A stretch of 64,000 nt of DNA from contig CACYWG010000018.1 of NCBI GenBank assembly GCA_902778115.1, positions 21,012-85,011 on the forward strand. The letters run 5' to 3'. Shown one piece after another: positions 1-7,238 of this stretch (its first letter is position 1; each line of letters begins with the position of its first letter). The notes beneath the pieces were generated by a model. The model searched no databases, was not told the origin of the DNA, and saw only the letters and a list, made by a program, of their open reading frames with translations. A program made the position numbers and the translations under genes. The DNA comes from Oscillospiraceae bacterium. Its GTDB lineage: Bacteria; Bacillota; Clostridia; Oscillospirales; Oscillospiraceae.

Positions 1-1
1 G

Positions 2-328
2 ATCGATACGATCCCCTACGTAGGAATCCCCGAGGGCGATCCAGCGGGTGCTCAGTGCAATTTCGACTGCTCCTCTTTTTCCGTCACTGTCACGGTGGAC
101 CCCGACAGCGAGTTTGCCGGACATTGGGCCATGCTCCGGCGGTTGCTTGCACTGGAGCCGCTTCCCAGGAAGCTGAGCAGGAAGCGCTTTGTCAAGTGGC
201 TCATGGCGCTGGGCGTCCCGCGGGATTATGCCGTGGCAGCAGCGGCAGCCGGCGCAAGAGACTGCGGCAGCTATGCAGCAGCCTGGGCCGACCTCGTGAA
301 CCACTACGGGATGGAGGCGCAGAAATGA
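2..328 (+). CDS. Small phage protein, 5' end outside window
   Basis: The frame is open from base 2, so the gene begins upstream of the window; an internal GTG at 95 is possible but not needed. The visible C-terminal part (about 108 residues) has a basic motif LPRKLSRKRFVKWLMALG followed by an alanine-rich helix. The same pattern (LPKHLSKKRFIKLMMSIG) occurs in the next gene, so the two are tandem paralogs. The stop overlaps the next start (ATGA, 325-328), which implies translational coupling. I do not recognise the family; the position just upstream of a Rep-like gene suggests the phage replication or early region. No catalytic motif is visible. Confidence 0.6.
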   Translation: MDTIPYVGIPEGDPAGAQCNFDCSSFSVTVTVDPDSEFAGHWAMLRRLLALEPLPRKLSRKRFVKWLMALGVPRDYAVAAAAAGARDCGSYAAAWADLVNHYGMEAQK

Positions 329-636
329 TCAATTGGGCTAAATACAAGAGGGCTCCCTCGCCCTGCCTCATGCCATGGGCAGCCGGGGAGCGTGAGCTTC
401 CAAAGCACCTCAGTAAAAAGCGGTTCATCAAACTCATGATGTCTATCGGCCACAGCCGGAACGCCGCTGTGACTGCGGCGGAGGCTGCTGTTTTCCTGCG
501 TGCGCCATTTGCGTCTGCCTGGGCGGGAGAAGTCGGCGCTGCCGCCGGCTGCATATCCAAACCCAAGCTGCTCATTCCTCAGGGCACTCTTGTATTTGAA
601 ATAGACGGCAAGAACTATGCCGCCATGCTCTTTTAG
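325..636 (+). CDS. Small phage protein, paralog of upstream gene
   Basis: A 103-residue product starting at the ATG that overlaps the previous stop. Residues about 25-55 repeat the basic Leu-Ser-Lys-Lys-Arg-Phe motif and alanine-rich helix of the neighbour. The C-terminal tail (ILVFEIDGKNY-like beta segment) is not shared by the neighbour. Function unknown. Tandem duplication followed by divergence is the simplest explanation; the basic helix would suit nucleic-acid contact, but this is inference only. Confidence 0.65.
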   Translation: MINWAKYKRAPSPCLMPWAAGERELPKHLSKKRFIKLMMSIGHSRNAAVTAAEAAVFLRAPFASAWAGEVGAAAGCISKPKLLIPQGTLVFEIDGKNYAAMLF

Positions 637-663
637 TTAAACACGAAGACGGATGCGTTAAGC

Positions 664-704
664 GCTGCGGTCTGATATCACTGACAAGGAGATCAGACCG
701 TGGC
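664..704 (+). promoter_or_regulatory. Hairpin enclosing the Rep gene ribosome site and start
   Basis: Bases 668-676 (CGGTCTGAT) and 692-700 (ATCAGACCG) form a perfect 9-bp inverted repeat. Two G-U pairs and two more Watson-Crick pairs extend it to 664-676/692-704. The loop (677-691) contains the AAGGAG ribosome site (686-691), and the GTG start (700-702) lies in the 3' arm. It could limit translation, or be a binding site for the Rep protein itself. Confidence 0.5.
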
Positions 705-1461
705 AAAGAACAAAATGAAAAAGATCATCCACGCGGGGGCGCTCGTCATCGAGGCGGTGTACCCCCGTATGGATCGGCGGGACAGCGAGCGCGCCCGCGC
801 GGCCAAGCGTAAGGCCAGCACCGAGGCGCAGAAGCGGATGAATCAAATCTACAGCTGGCAAAAGCTTGAGCTGATGCTCGCCGCGAACTTCCGCCCCGGG
901 GATCTCGTCGTGACGCTGACCTATGACGACGCCCACCTGCCGGAGAGCCGCAAGGCCTCCGAGCTGCGCCTCAAGTACTTCCGGCAGCAGCTGACCGTGC
1001 ACCGCGTCATGACCGGCCAGGAGCTCGTGATGATCTGGAACACCGAGCACAAGCACGGCGACGGACGCTGGCACCACCACACGGTGATCAACGCAACCGG
1101 CGACGACTACGATCTGATCCGCAGGTTCTGGATCTACGGCAGCGACATCGAGATCAAGCCGCTGCGCGTGGACAAGGAGAAGAACTACGAGACCCTCGCC
1201 CGTTATATGTGCAAGGAGGAGGGTGAACGACTCGGGCAGCGCAAGTGGAGCTACACCCGCAACGCCCGCAAGCCCGAGGTCGAGACCTTCCGCGTGGAGG
1301 AGGACACCACCGTGCAGGTCCCGAAGGGCGCGACGGAGATCTCCGTCTTCAGCGACAGCAACCAGTACGGCAGCGCCCGCGTCATCAAGTACCTGGCGCC
1401 GGGCTGGGAGAAGCGGCCGACGGTGCGCGCCAAACGGCGGCGCCGGAAGGTCCGGACTTGA
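700..1461 (+). CDS. HUH-type rolling-circle Rep-like protein
   Basis: A 253-residue basic protein. It carries a TLTYDDAHLP segment (about 73-81), a His-rich HUH-like metal motif WHHHTVIN (His125-His127) and a downstream Tyr/Lys motif YETLARYMCKE (Tyr163, Tyr169, Lys172). This is the layout of HUH endonucleases that nick DNA through a tyrosine to start rolling-circle replication, as in microvirus Rep proteins and Rep-like genes of Firmicutes phages. The start is GTG at 700, with AAGGAG eight bases upstream. The C-terminal 50 residues are highly basic (AKRRRRKVR). Nicking activity is inferred from motifs only; it could be a recombination or mobilisation protein. Confidence 0.6.
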   Translation: MAKNKMKKIIHAGALVIEAVYPRMDRRDSERARAAKRKASTEAQKRMNQIYSWQKLELMLAANFRPGDLVVTLTYDDAHLPESRKASELRLKYFRQQLTVHRVMTGQELVMIWNTEHKHGDGRWHHHTVINATGDDYDLIRRFWIYGSDIEIKPLRVDKEKNYETLARYMCKEEGERLGQRKWSYTRNARKPEVETFRVEEDTTVQVPKGATEISVFSDSNQYGSARVIKYLAPGWEKRPTVRAKRRRRKVRT

Positions 1462-1527
1462 TTCTTTTTATTTAATTTTTCAGCCTTGGAAAATATGTTA
1501 TTCTTAGGATAAAAGGAGGAAAAAGCA

Positions 1528-1731
1528 TTGATTCCCAAAGGAAAACGTGGTAAGATGTTGACAGTCGAGGACGGGTTCCTGATCTGTCCCCGCTGCGGAC
1601 ACAAGGTCAAGAGGATCACTCCTGACGAGTCCGCCGACCGCGTGCTTGTGTACTGCAAGGCGCGGGAGTGCAAAAGCGAATTTTATATCATGATTTCCGA
1701 GGGCCGGTGCTTTGAGAGCCGGGGCCAATGA
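1528..1731 (+). CDS. Cys-rich zinc-ribbon protein (KTR-like)
   Basis: A 67-residue protein with two paired-cysteine knuckles, CPRC (about 20-23) and CKARECK (about 43-49), resembling the Cys-rich KTR/Com-like small zinc ribbons common in Firmicutes phages. The start is TTG at 1528 behind a strong AAAAGGAGGA site (1511-1520). The last codons (GRCFESRGQ) are themselves the left arm of the terminator hairpin that follows. The same 26 bases recur untranslated at 8792-8817. Probably a nucleic-acid-binding regulator, but this is not shown. Confidence 0.65.
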   Translation: MIPKGKRGKMLTVEDGFLICPRCGHKVKRITPDESADRVLVYCKARECKSEFYIMISEGRCFESRGQ

Positions 1732-1775
1732 CCAACGCAGACATGCGAAATGGTTGTTGGCCCCGGCTCTTTTTG
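1715..1775 (+). terminator. Intrinsic terminator overlapping gene end
   Basis: A perfect 14-bp inverted repeat (1715-1728 AGAGCCGGGGCCAA; 1757-1770 TTGGCCCCGGCTCT) is followed by TTTTT. The left arm lies inside the coding end of the zinc-ribbon gene. The stem sequence is nearly the same as the hairpin at 8807-8847. Confidence 0.8.
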
Positions 1776-1808
1776 CGTTTTCGGCTGATTCCATGGAGGT
1801 GATAGCCC

Positions 1809-2183
1809 ATGGCGCTGAGACCGCTTCGCCCATGCCGGCACCCGGGATGTCCCGTGCTCACCCGTGAGGGATGGTGCCCCAAGCACCGGCCGCAGCATAA
1901 GCGGCGCATCAGCGCGGAGTGGCACGGCTGGTATCTGCTGCCGATCTGGACGGACAGGCTGAGGCCCGATCAGCTGCTACGCGAGCCGTTTTGCCGGGAG
2001 TGCGCCAAGTCAGGCACCCGCACCTATGCCACCGTCGTCGACCACGTCCGTCCCTTCCGGGGGGACTGGACGCTGTTCACGGATCCTGGCAATCTGCAGA
2101 GCCTGTGCGAGACCTGCCACAACCGCAAGACCGCGTTGGAACAGGCGCAGGACCGTCGGGAATCGGACAAAAGCAAGCCTTGA
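1809..2183 (+). CDS. HNH endonuclease beside terminase
   Basis: A 124-residue protein. Its HNH core is DHVRPFRGD (about 78-86) with the finger Cys-x2-Cys pairs CRECAK and CETCHNRKT; Asn and His of the motif are in LQSLCETCHNRK. The N-terminus adds a second Cys/His cluster (CRHPGC, CPKH). HNH proteins next to terminase genes are typical of cos-packaging HK97-like phages, where they act with terminase in DNA cutting and packaging. The start at 1809 has GGAGGTG at 1796-1802. It lies directly after the terminator at 1715-1775, so it may open the late (packaging) transcription unit. Confidence 0.9.
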   Translation: MALRPLRPCRHPGCPVLTREGWCPKHRPQHKRRISAEWHGWYLLPIWTDRLRPDQLLREPFCRECAKSGTRTYATVVDHVRPFRGDWTLFTDPGNLQSLCETCHNRKTALEQAQDRRESDKSKP

Positions 2184-2254
2184 TTGCCGCCGCTGCCTAC
2201 GTAGCGCGCAGCGGGCGCGCCCTGGCATCCTGCGCACGGTGCGAGGCCACGCGG

Positions 2255-2350
2255 GCGCGGCCCCTTCGGGGCGAACCCCTCCCCCGGGGGTCAAAAAGTT
2301 TTGAGGCCCCTTCCTGGATACCCCGTGTCCCCTCAAACGCGCAGAAATTT
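2255..2350 (+). other. Candidate cos (DNA packaging) region
   Basis: This non-coding gap between HNH and small terminase holds clustered symmetric elements: GCCCCTTCGGGGC (2260-2272), the palindrome CCCCCGGGGG (2281-2290) and TCAAAA/TTTTGA (2291-2304). Cos sites of HNH-linked phages lie in this position. The call rests on position and symmetry; no cut site can be fixed from sequence alone. Confidence 0.4.
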
Positions 2351-2369
2351 CCCCGATCGAGGTGAGAAA

Positions 2370-2831
2370 ATGCCGACCCCGCCGAAAACGACCGCCAACA
2401 TGGCCAAGCATCTGACCCAGGAGGAGCTGGAAGCCCGCGCCCAGGCTGAAGCCGACTTCCTGCCGACCAGGACGCCGGCGCCGCCGAAGGGCTTCACCGT
2501 CAAGAGCGCCGAGCGCAGGATCTGGGATCGCATCATCCAGGACATGGAGGGCTACAAGATCCTTGACCGCCTGGACACCGACGTGCTGGAGATCTACTGC
2601 CGGCAGCTCGTGCGGCTGAAGACGCTGCGCAGCATGTTTGCGTCTCTGTTGGAGAACGACAATACGCCGCGCAAGGCCGTCCTGTCGACCTCGGCGGAGA
2701 TCAAGGGTCTGGAGAGTACGATCCTCAGCTACGCCACCAAGCTCGGTCTTACGCCGGAGAGCCGGGCGCGCCTGGCGCTCAACGCCGTGCAGTCGCCCGA
2801 CGAGGATCCGGACGGAGATATGTTTGCATGA
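2370..2831 (+). CDS. terS: Small terminase subunit, P27 family
   Basis: A 153-residue protein. The P27-type pattern is clear: PTRTPAPPKGFT near the N-terminus, then RRIWDRIIQDM, LDRLDTDVLEIYCRQL and a helical C-terminal half ending LGLTPESRARLAL. It recognises the phage packaging site and passes DNA to the large subunit. The start at 2370 is chosen for GAGGTG at 2359-2364. Its stop overlaps the next start (ATGA, 2828-2831). Confidence 0.9.
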   Translation: MPTPPKTTANMAKHLTQEELEARAQAEADFLPTRTPAPPKGFTVKSAERRIWDRIIQDMEGYKILDRLDTDVLEIYCRQLVRLKTLRSMFASLLENDNTPRKAVLSTSAEIKGLESTILSYATKLGLTPESRARLALNAVQSPDEDPDGDMFA

Positions 2832-3034
2832 CGACGGCCGCGCTGAAGGACAACCCCTGCAAGCCGGACTGCCCGCGGCGGAACGATCATTGTCACGGGG
2901 ATTGCCCGGACTATGCCGTCTATAACGCCGCGAACGAAGTGCGCCGGGAGGCCAGGCAGAAGAACAGGCCGTGCCAGGAATACGAACGGGATAAAGGCGC
3001 CCGTGCCGAGCGCAAGCAGCGGGCAAACAAATAG
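2828..3034 (+). CDS. Small Cys-rich phage protein
   Basis: A 68-residue protein overlapping terS by four bases. It has Cys/His spacing CKPDCPRRNDHCHGDCPDY (about 11-29), suggesting a single zinc-binding knuckle, followed by a charged helix. Short proteins with this CxxxC-CHxxC pattern recur between small and large terminase genes in clostridial prophages. No function is assigned. Confidence 0.65.
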   Translation: MTTAALKDNPCKPDCPRRNDHCHGDCPDYAVYNAANEVRREARQKNRPCQEYERDKGARAERKQRANK

Positions 3035-3045
3035 CGAGGATCCAG

Positions 3046-4944
3046 ATGTCGGAACGGTGGAAAAGCGGAAAACACCATATCGTGTCCCAGGTTGCCAAGA
3101 AGTGCGCACAGGGCGACTGGCGCCGCTTCTGCGGTCCGTATGAGATCAAGGCCTATGAGCGCCACCTGCGCGATCTGGAGCGCCAGGGCACGCCGGATTT
3201 TCCCTACGTGTTCGACACGACGCGCGCCGACCGCATCATCCGCTGGTTTTCAACGATCTGCCGGCACGTGCGCGGGCCGCTGGCCGGGCAGCCGATCCGC
3301 CTGGATCCCTGCCAGATCTTCGACCTGGGCTGCGTCTATGGATGGGTCCATCTGGAGACCGGCGCCAGGCGTTTCCGCATCACCTACAACAAGCGCGCCC
3401 GCGGCATGTGGAAGAGCACCGAGAAATCCGGTCAGGCACTTTTCCACATGTGCGCGGACGCCATGTACCCGCCCTATGAGCCGGAGAAGGCCGTGTATGA
3501 GATGGCCCCGGAGGTGGAATGCGCGGCGGTCGACCGTGAGCAGGCCAAGCGCGTGTTCGGTGACGCCCGCCTGATGGCCCTTGCCTCCCCGCAGATTGCG
3601 AAGCGCCTGAAGATCCCCAAGAGCGAGACGGCGCCTCTGAAGCATAAGAAGCTGGGCGGCTTTATGCGGCCGCTGAGCCGGGACACCAAGAACAAGGACT
3701 CCGGCGCCCCGTGCTATGTCGTCATCGACGAGTATCACGCCCACCCCACGAGCGCGATCTACGACATTGAAAAGAGCTCCCTGGGCAAGCGTGCGCAGTG
3801 CTTGCTTGACGTGATCACCACGGCCGGCGACGATGCGCAGTCCAAACCCTGCTATCGCGAAGAGCTCTATGCCAAGCAGATCCTCGACGGAGATCAGATT
3901 GCCGAGCATTACTTTGTGATGATCCGCGAGCTTGCGCCAGAGGCCAACGTCCACGATAAAACGGTGTGGCCACAGGCCAACCCCGCGCTGCGTTCCGTTA
4001 TCCTGGCCGATGAGCTGGCCGCCGGTCTCCCCTCCGCTGAAAAGGCCGCGGAGATCTTCGGCGGCGCGGATGCGCTCCGGGAGGCTGCCATCTACGGGCG
4101 GCAGATGCTGCAGACCATCACCGACGACTACACCGAGGCCTACGGCAGCAACGACCCCGACAAGATCCGCAACTTCCTGATCCGCCGGATGTGCGTCTGG
4201 CAGATCGGCGCCGTCAATCACTACCTCGACGAGCACTGCATGCAGCTTGTCCGTGAGTCCATGATTTCCCCACAGGAATTCGCGGCCTTGACGGATGGGT
4301 TGGAATGCTGGATCGGCTTCGACCTTGGCAAACGCATCGACCTCTCCGGCGTCGGTGCGGTGTTCCTGCTGCCGGATGGGCGCGTCGCCGTGAAGATGTA
4401 CGGCTTCCTCCCGGAAGGCGCCGCCCAGCGCCACGAGCGCACCGACCGCGTGGCCTACATCGCCTGGGCGAAAGACGGCTACTGCACGCTGACGCCCGGC
4501 GACGTCACCGACAACAGCTATATTGCCGACTGGATCGAGGCCGGCGAGCTGCAGCACGGCTGGCGTCTGGTGGAAATCTGCTACGACGGCCACAACGCGA
4601 CGGACCTGGCCATCGCCCTCTGCGAGCACTACAGCAATGAAGATATCTGCGTAGAGATCGCGCAGAGCTGCGCCGGTCAAAACATCGCGGTTAAGGGATT
4701 CCGCGATTTGCTGCTGGCACGCAAGCTGGTCCTCGAGTACAGCCCCCTGGTGCTCTGGTGCCTGGCAAACGCCGTGGAGATCAAAAACAACTACGGCGAT
4801 ATCAAGCTGAGCAAGAAGCACAAGGACGACACCGAGCGCATCGACCCCGTGGCCGGCATGATGAACGGCCTTGCGCGGGCGCTGGTAAGGAAAGAAAACC
4901 CATCGCTGGGCGACGCGATCGCCTCTGGCGCGTGGGGCATGTAG
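3046..4944 (+). CDS. terL: Large terminase subunit (TerL)
   Basis: A 632-residue Terminase_1-type protein. The ATPase half contains the Walker-B-like CYVVIDEYHAH (about 225-235). The nuclease half opens with WIGFDLGKRIDLSGVGAVF (about 423-441), carrying the first metal-binding Asp. It pumps DNA into proheads and cuts it. The region that should hold Walker A reads KRARGMWKSTEKSG (about 118-131) and lacks the usual Gly-Lys pair (NGKS), a notable deviation. Length and position between terS and portal are normal. Confidence 0.9.
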   Translation: MSERWKSGKHHIVSQVAKKCAQGDWRRFCGPYEIKAYERHLRDLERQGTPDFPYVFDTTRADRIIRWFSTICRHVRGPLAGQPIRLDPCQIFDLGCVYGWVHLETGARRFRITYNKRARGMWKSTEKSGQALFHMCADAMYPPYEPEKAVYEMAPEVECAAVDREQAKRVFGDARLMALASPQIAKRLKIPKSETAPLKHKKLGGFMRPLSRDTKNKDSGAPCYVVIDEYHAHPTSAIYDIEKSSLGKRAQCLLDVITTAGDDAQSKPCYREELYAKQILDGDQIAEHYFVMIRELAPEANVHDKTVWPQANPALRSVILADELAAGLPSAEKAAEIFGGADALREAAIYGRQMLQTITDDYTEAYGSNDPDKIRNFLIRRMCVWQIGAVNHYLDEHCMQLVRESMISPQEFAALTDGLECWIGFDLGKRIDLSGVGAVFLLPDGRVAVKMYGFLPEGAAQRHERTDRVAYIAWAKDGYCTLTPGDVTDNSYIADWIEAGELQHGWRLVEICYDGHNATDLAIALCEHYSNEDICVEIAQSCAGQNIAVKGFRDLLLARKLVLEYSPLVLWCLANAVEIKNNYGDIKLSKKHKDDTERIDPVAGMMNGLARALVRKENPSLGDAIASGAWGM

Positions 4945-4947
4945 AAA

Positions 4948-4964
4948 GTGTCCGATTTGGACAC
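4948..4964. repeat. 17-bp palindrome, copy 1
   Basis: GTGTCCGATTTGGACAC lies three bases after the terL stop. An identical copy is at 8819-8835, inside the loop of a terminator-like hairpin. Six-base arms GTGTCC/GGACAC. It may be an operator, RNA hairpin or recombination linker. Confidence 0.6.
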
Positions 4965-4979
4965 AGACTGGAGAAGACT

Positions 4980-5174
4980 GTGAAGCAGAAAAAGAGCAAG
5001 ATGGCGGACGTTCTTGTCCTGCTGGTCCTGGTGATCGGCCTCGCCTCCGTTGCCTTCGGCGCCTGGCTGATCTACCCGCCGGCTGGCTTTATCGTCGGCG
5101 GCGTCGAGACCGCGGCGCTGGCTATTCTGACAATCATCGGAGGGTCGTTTGATGAGACTGGACAGAGGAATTAA
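4980..5174 (+). CDS. Small phage membrane protein
   Basis: A 64-residue product with start GTG at 4980 and GGAG at 4970-4973; an ATG at 5001 is the alternative. After a basic N-terminus it has two hydrophobic segments (VLVLLVLVIGLASVAFGAW and AGFIVGGVETAALAILTII). It overlaps the portal gene by 23 bases. Small two-helix proteins between terL and portal are seen in related prophages, but no role is known. Confidence 0.6.
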   Translation: MKQKKSKMADVLVLLVLVIGLASVAFGAWLIYPPAGFIVGGVETAALAILTIIGGSFDETGQRN

Positions 5175-6438
5175 GGCCGTCTTTGGCATCCGGGATGAGG
5201 CGTCCCCCTCGCCCTCCCCTACGCTCACCCTGGGCGACGCCACCGGTTGGCCGTCGACCCTGGCCGGCATCAGCGGCGTGTCGGAAACAAGCGCCATGAA
5301 GCTCTCGGCCGTCTGCCGCTGTATCGAGCTGATCAGCCAGTCGGTGGCCAAGCTCCCCATCTACTGCGTCAACAAGAAGACGCACGAGCGCGTCGACCAC
5401 GATATCCTTTACCTGCTGAATGTCCGCCCCAACGATGCCATGACGCCCAGCGTGGAGCGCCAGATGGTCGACGGCAACCGCCTCGCCGGCGGCAGCGGTT
5501 ATGAGTGGATCATCCGCAGCCCGCGCACCGGGCGCCCGGTAGAGCTGATCCCCCTTCCATGGGAGCTGGTGACGCCCTGGCGCGACAACAACGGCCGCAT
5601 GTGGTTCGGCGTCATCAATCCGATCTCCGGCGAGCCGATGGTGCTGCCGAATGAGGACGTCAAGCGCGTGATGGCCTACACGCACGACGGGATCCACGGG
5701 ATCTCCGTGCTGAGCCGGGCGGCGGAGGTGATTTCCGCCGGACGGGCAACGCAGCAGTATGAGCTTTCCTACTTCGCCAACGGCGGCGCTCCCAGCGGAA
5801 CGCTGGAAACGGACACCGACCTCAACGGCACGAAGGAACGCATCAAGCAGGACGGAACGACAGAAACCGTTACCTATCGGCAGATCATGCGAGAGGAGTG
5901 GGAAAAGGTCCATTCCGGCCCGAAGAACTCGCACCGTGTGGCCATCCTCGACCACGGGCTCAAGTATAAGCCCATCACGATCTCTAACGTCGACGCACAG
6001 CTGGTCGAGTCCAAGGATGTGACGGTGAGCGATATTGCGCGCTTCTTTGGCGTGCCGCTGTCCAAGCTCTATGCCGGGAAACAGGCCTACAACAGCAACG
6101 AGCAGAACGCGATCGACTATGTCACGAGCACGCTGCACCCGGTTGCCGAGCAGTATGACGAGGAAAACAGCTATAAGCTGCTGCCGGACTGGGAACTGCG
6201 CAACGGTCTCTGGCTAAGCATCAACCTGATGGCAGAGCTCAAGGGCGACTCCGAGTCTCGCGGCAACTGGTACAAGGCCATGCGCGAGGTCGGCGCTTTC
6301 AGCGCAGACGATATCCGCGATCTGGAAGACCTGCCCAAGATCGAGGGTGGCGATATCTACTACGGAAACAAGAACTTTGCCCCACTGGATAACTTCCGCG
6401 AGATCAGCAGGGCGTCGGCGGGCGCCGGAAAGGAATGA
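5152..6438 (+). CDS. Portal protein, HK97 type
   Basis: A 428-residue protein forming the dodecameric ring at the capsid vertex through which DNA passes. Family signs are the N-terminal SAVCRCIELISQSVAKLP, the central PLPWELVTPWRDNNG and YTHDGIHGISVLSRA, and the C-terminal DVTVSDIARFFGVPLSKLYAG. The start ATG at 5152 follows GGAGG at 5139-5143; a TTG one codon upstream is less likely. It is directly followed by the protease and capsid genes. Confidence 0.93.
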   Translation: MRLDRGIKAVFGIRDEASPSPSPTLTLGDATGWPSTLAGISGVSETSAMKLSAVCRCIELISQSVAKLPIYCVNKKTHERVDHDILYLLNVRPNDAMTPSVERQMVDGNRLAGGSGYEWIIRSPRTGRPVELIPLPWELVTPWRDNNGRMWFGVINPISGEPMVLPNEDVKRVMAYTHDGIHGISVLSRAAEVISAGRATQQYELSYFANGGAPSGTLETDTDLNGTKERIKQDGTTETVTYRQIMREEWEKVHSGPKNSHRVAILDHGLKYKPITISNVDAQLVESKDVTVSDIARFFGVPLSKLYAGKQAYNSNEQNAIDYVTSTLHPVAEQYDEENSYKLLPDWELRNGLWLSINLMAELKGDSESRGNWYKAMREVGAFSADDIRDLEDLPKIEGGDIYYGNKNFAPLDNFREISRASAGAGKE

Positions 6439-6442
6439 AATC

Positions 6443-7225
6443 ATGAGAGTCCCCTTTAACGGTTACGTCGTTTCGGACGACGACGCTTTCTTTTACCGTT
6501 TTTTCGGATACAGCTGCGTTTGTCCTGCGGATCTGCGCGCTGCCATCGAAAAGAACCCCGCCGGCGAGGAGCTCGTGCTTGAGGTCAACAGCCCCGGCGG
6601 CAACGTCATGGCCAGCAACGAAATGTACAGCATCCTGCGTGCCTTGCAGGGCGTTGATGCTGTCGCCGAGGTGCAGAGTCTGGCGGCCAGCGCCATGAGC
6701 TATGCAATCCTCGGTTGCCGGCGCGTAATGATGAGCCCGGTCGCACAGATGATGATCCACCTGCCCGCGGTGGCCTCCGACGGCAACTATCACGATCATC
6801 AGCACAGTGCCCTGGTGCTCAAGAGTATCGGCGAGAGTATCCTCAACGCCTATGAGGTGCGCTGCGCCGGCCGCACCGATCGCAAAGCGCTGCGGCAGAT
6901 GATGGAAAAAGAGACCTGGATGCCGGCGCAGGACGCCGTCGCGGCCGGCCTGGCCGACGGCATTCTGTACCAAGAGGGCGAAACGCCCCTGACGATCCCC
7001 GGCAGCATCACTAACGCGCTCGGCGGAGGGATCCGGGCTCTGGCCCTCTCCGCCGGCTGTATGCCCAGCGCAGCGGAGCTGCGCGACAAGTATCAGCAGC
7101 TCGGCCTCACGCCGCCGGCGAACGGCGACCCGGCCGCTTCCCCTGCTTTCCCCGCCGAAAAGGCGTTGAAAGACGACTGGCGCAACAGTGCCCGCCTGTC
7201 GATAGCTAAAGCAAAATATTTTTAA
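6443..7225 (+). CDS. ClpP-like prohead protease
   Basis: A 260-residue ClpP-fold protease that cleaves the capsid delta domain during head maturation. Visible are VNSPGGNVMAS (about 49-58), the nucleophile region QSLAASAMSY with Ser83, and the catalytic His in MMIHLP (His106). The C-terminal 80 residues are a less conserved tail. The start at 6443 is four bases after the portal stop, with AAAGGA upstream. Gene order portal-protease-capsid is diagnostic. Confidence 0.92.
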   Translation: MRVPFNGYVVSDDDAFFYRFFGYSCVCPADLRAAIEKNPAGEELVLEVNSPGGNVMASNEMYSILRALQGVDAVAEVQSLAASAMSYAILGCRRVMMSPVAQMMIHLPAVASDGNYHDHQHSALVLKSIGESILNAYEVRCAGRTDRKALRQMMEKETWMPAQDAVAAGLADGILYQEGETPLTIPGSITNALGGGIRALALSAGCMPSAAELRDKYQQLGLTPPANGDPAASPAFPAEKALKDDWRNSARLSIAKAKYF

Positions 7226-7238
7226 GGAGGATCCTACC

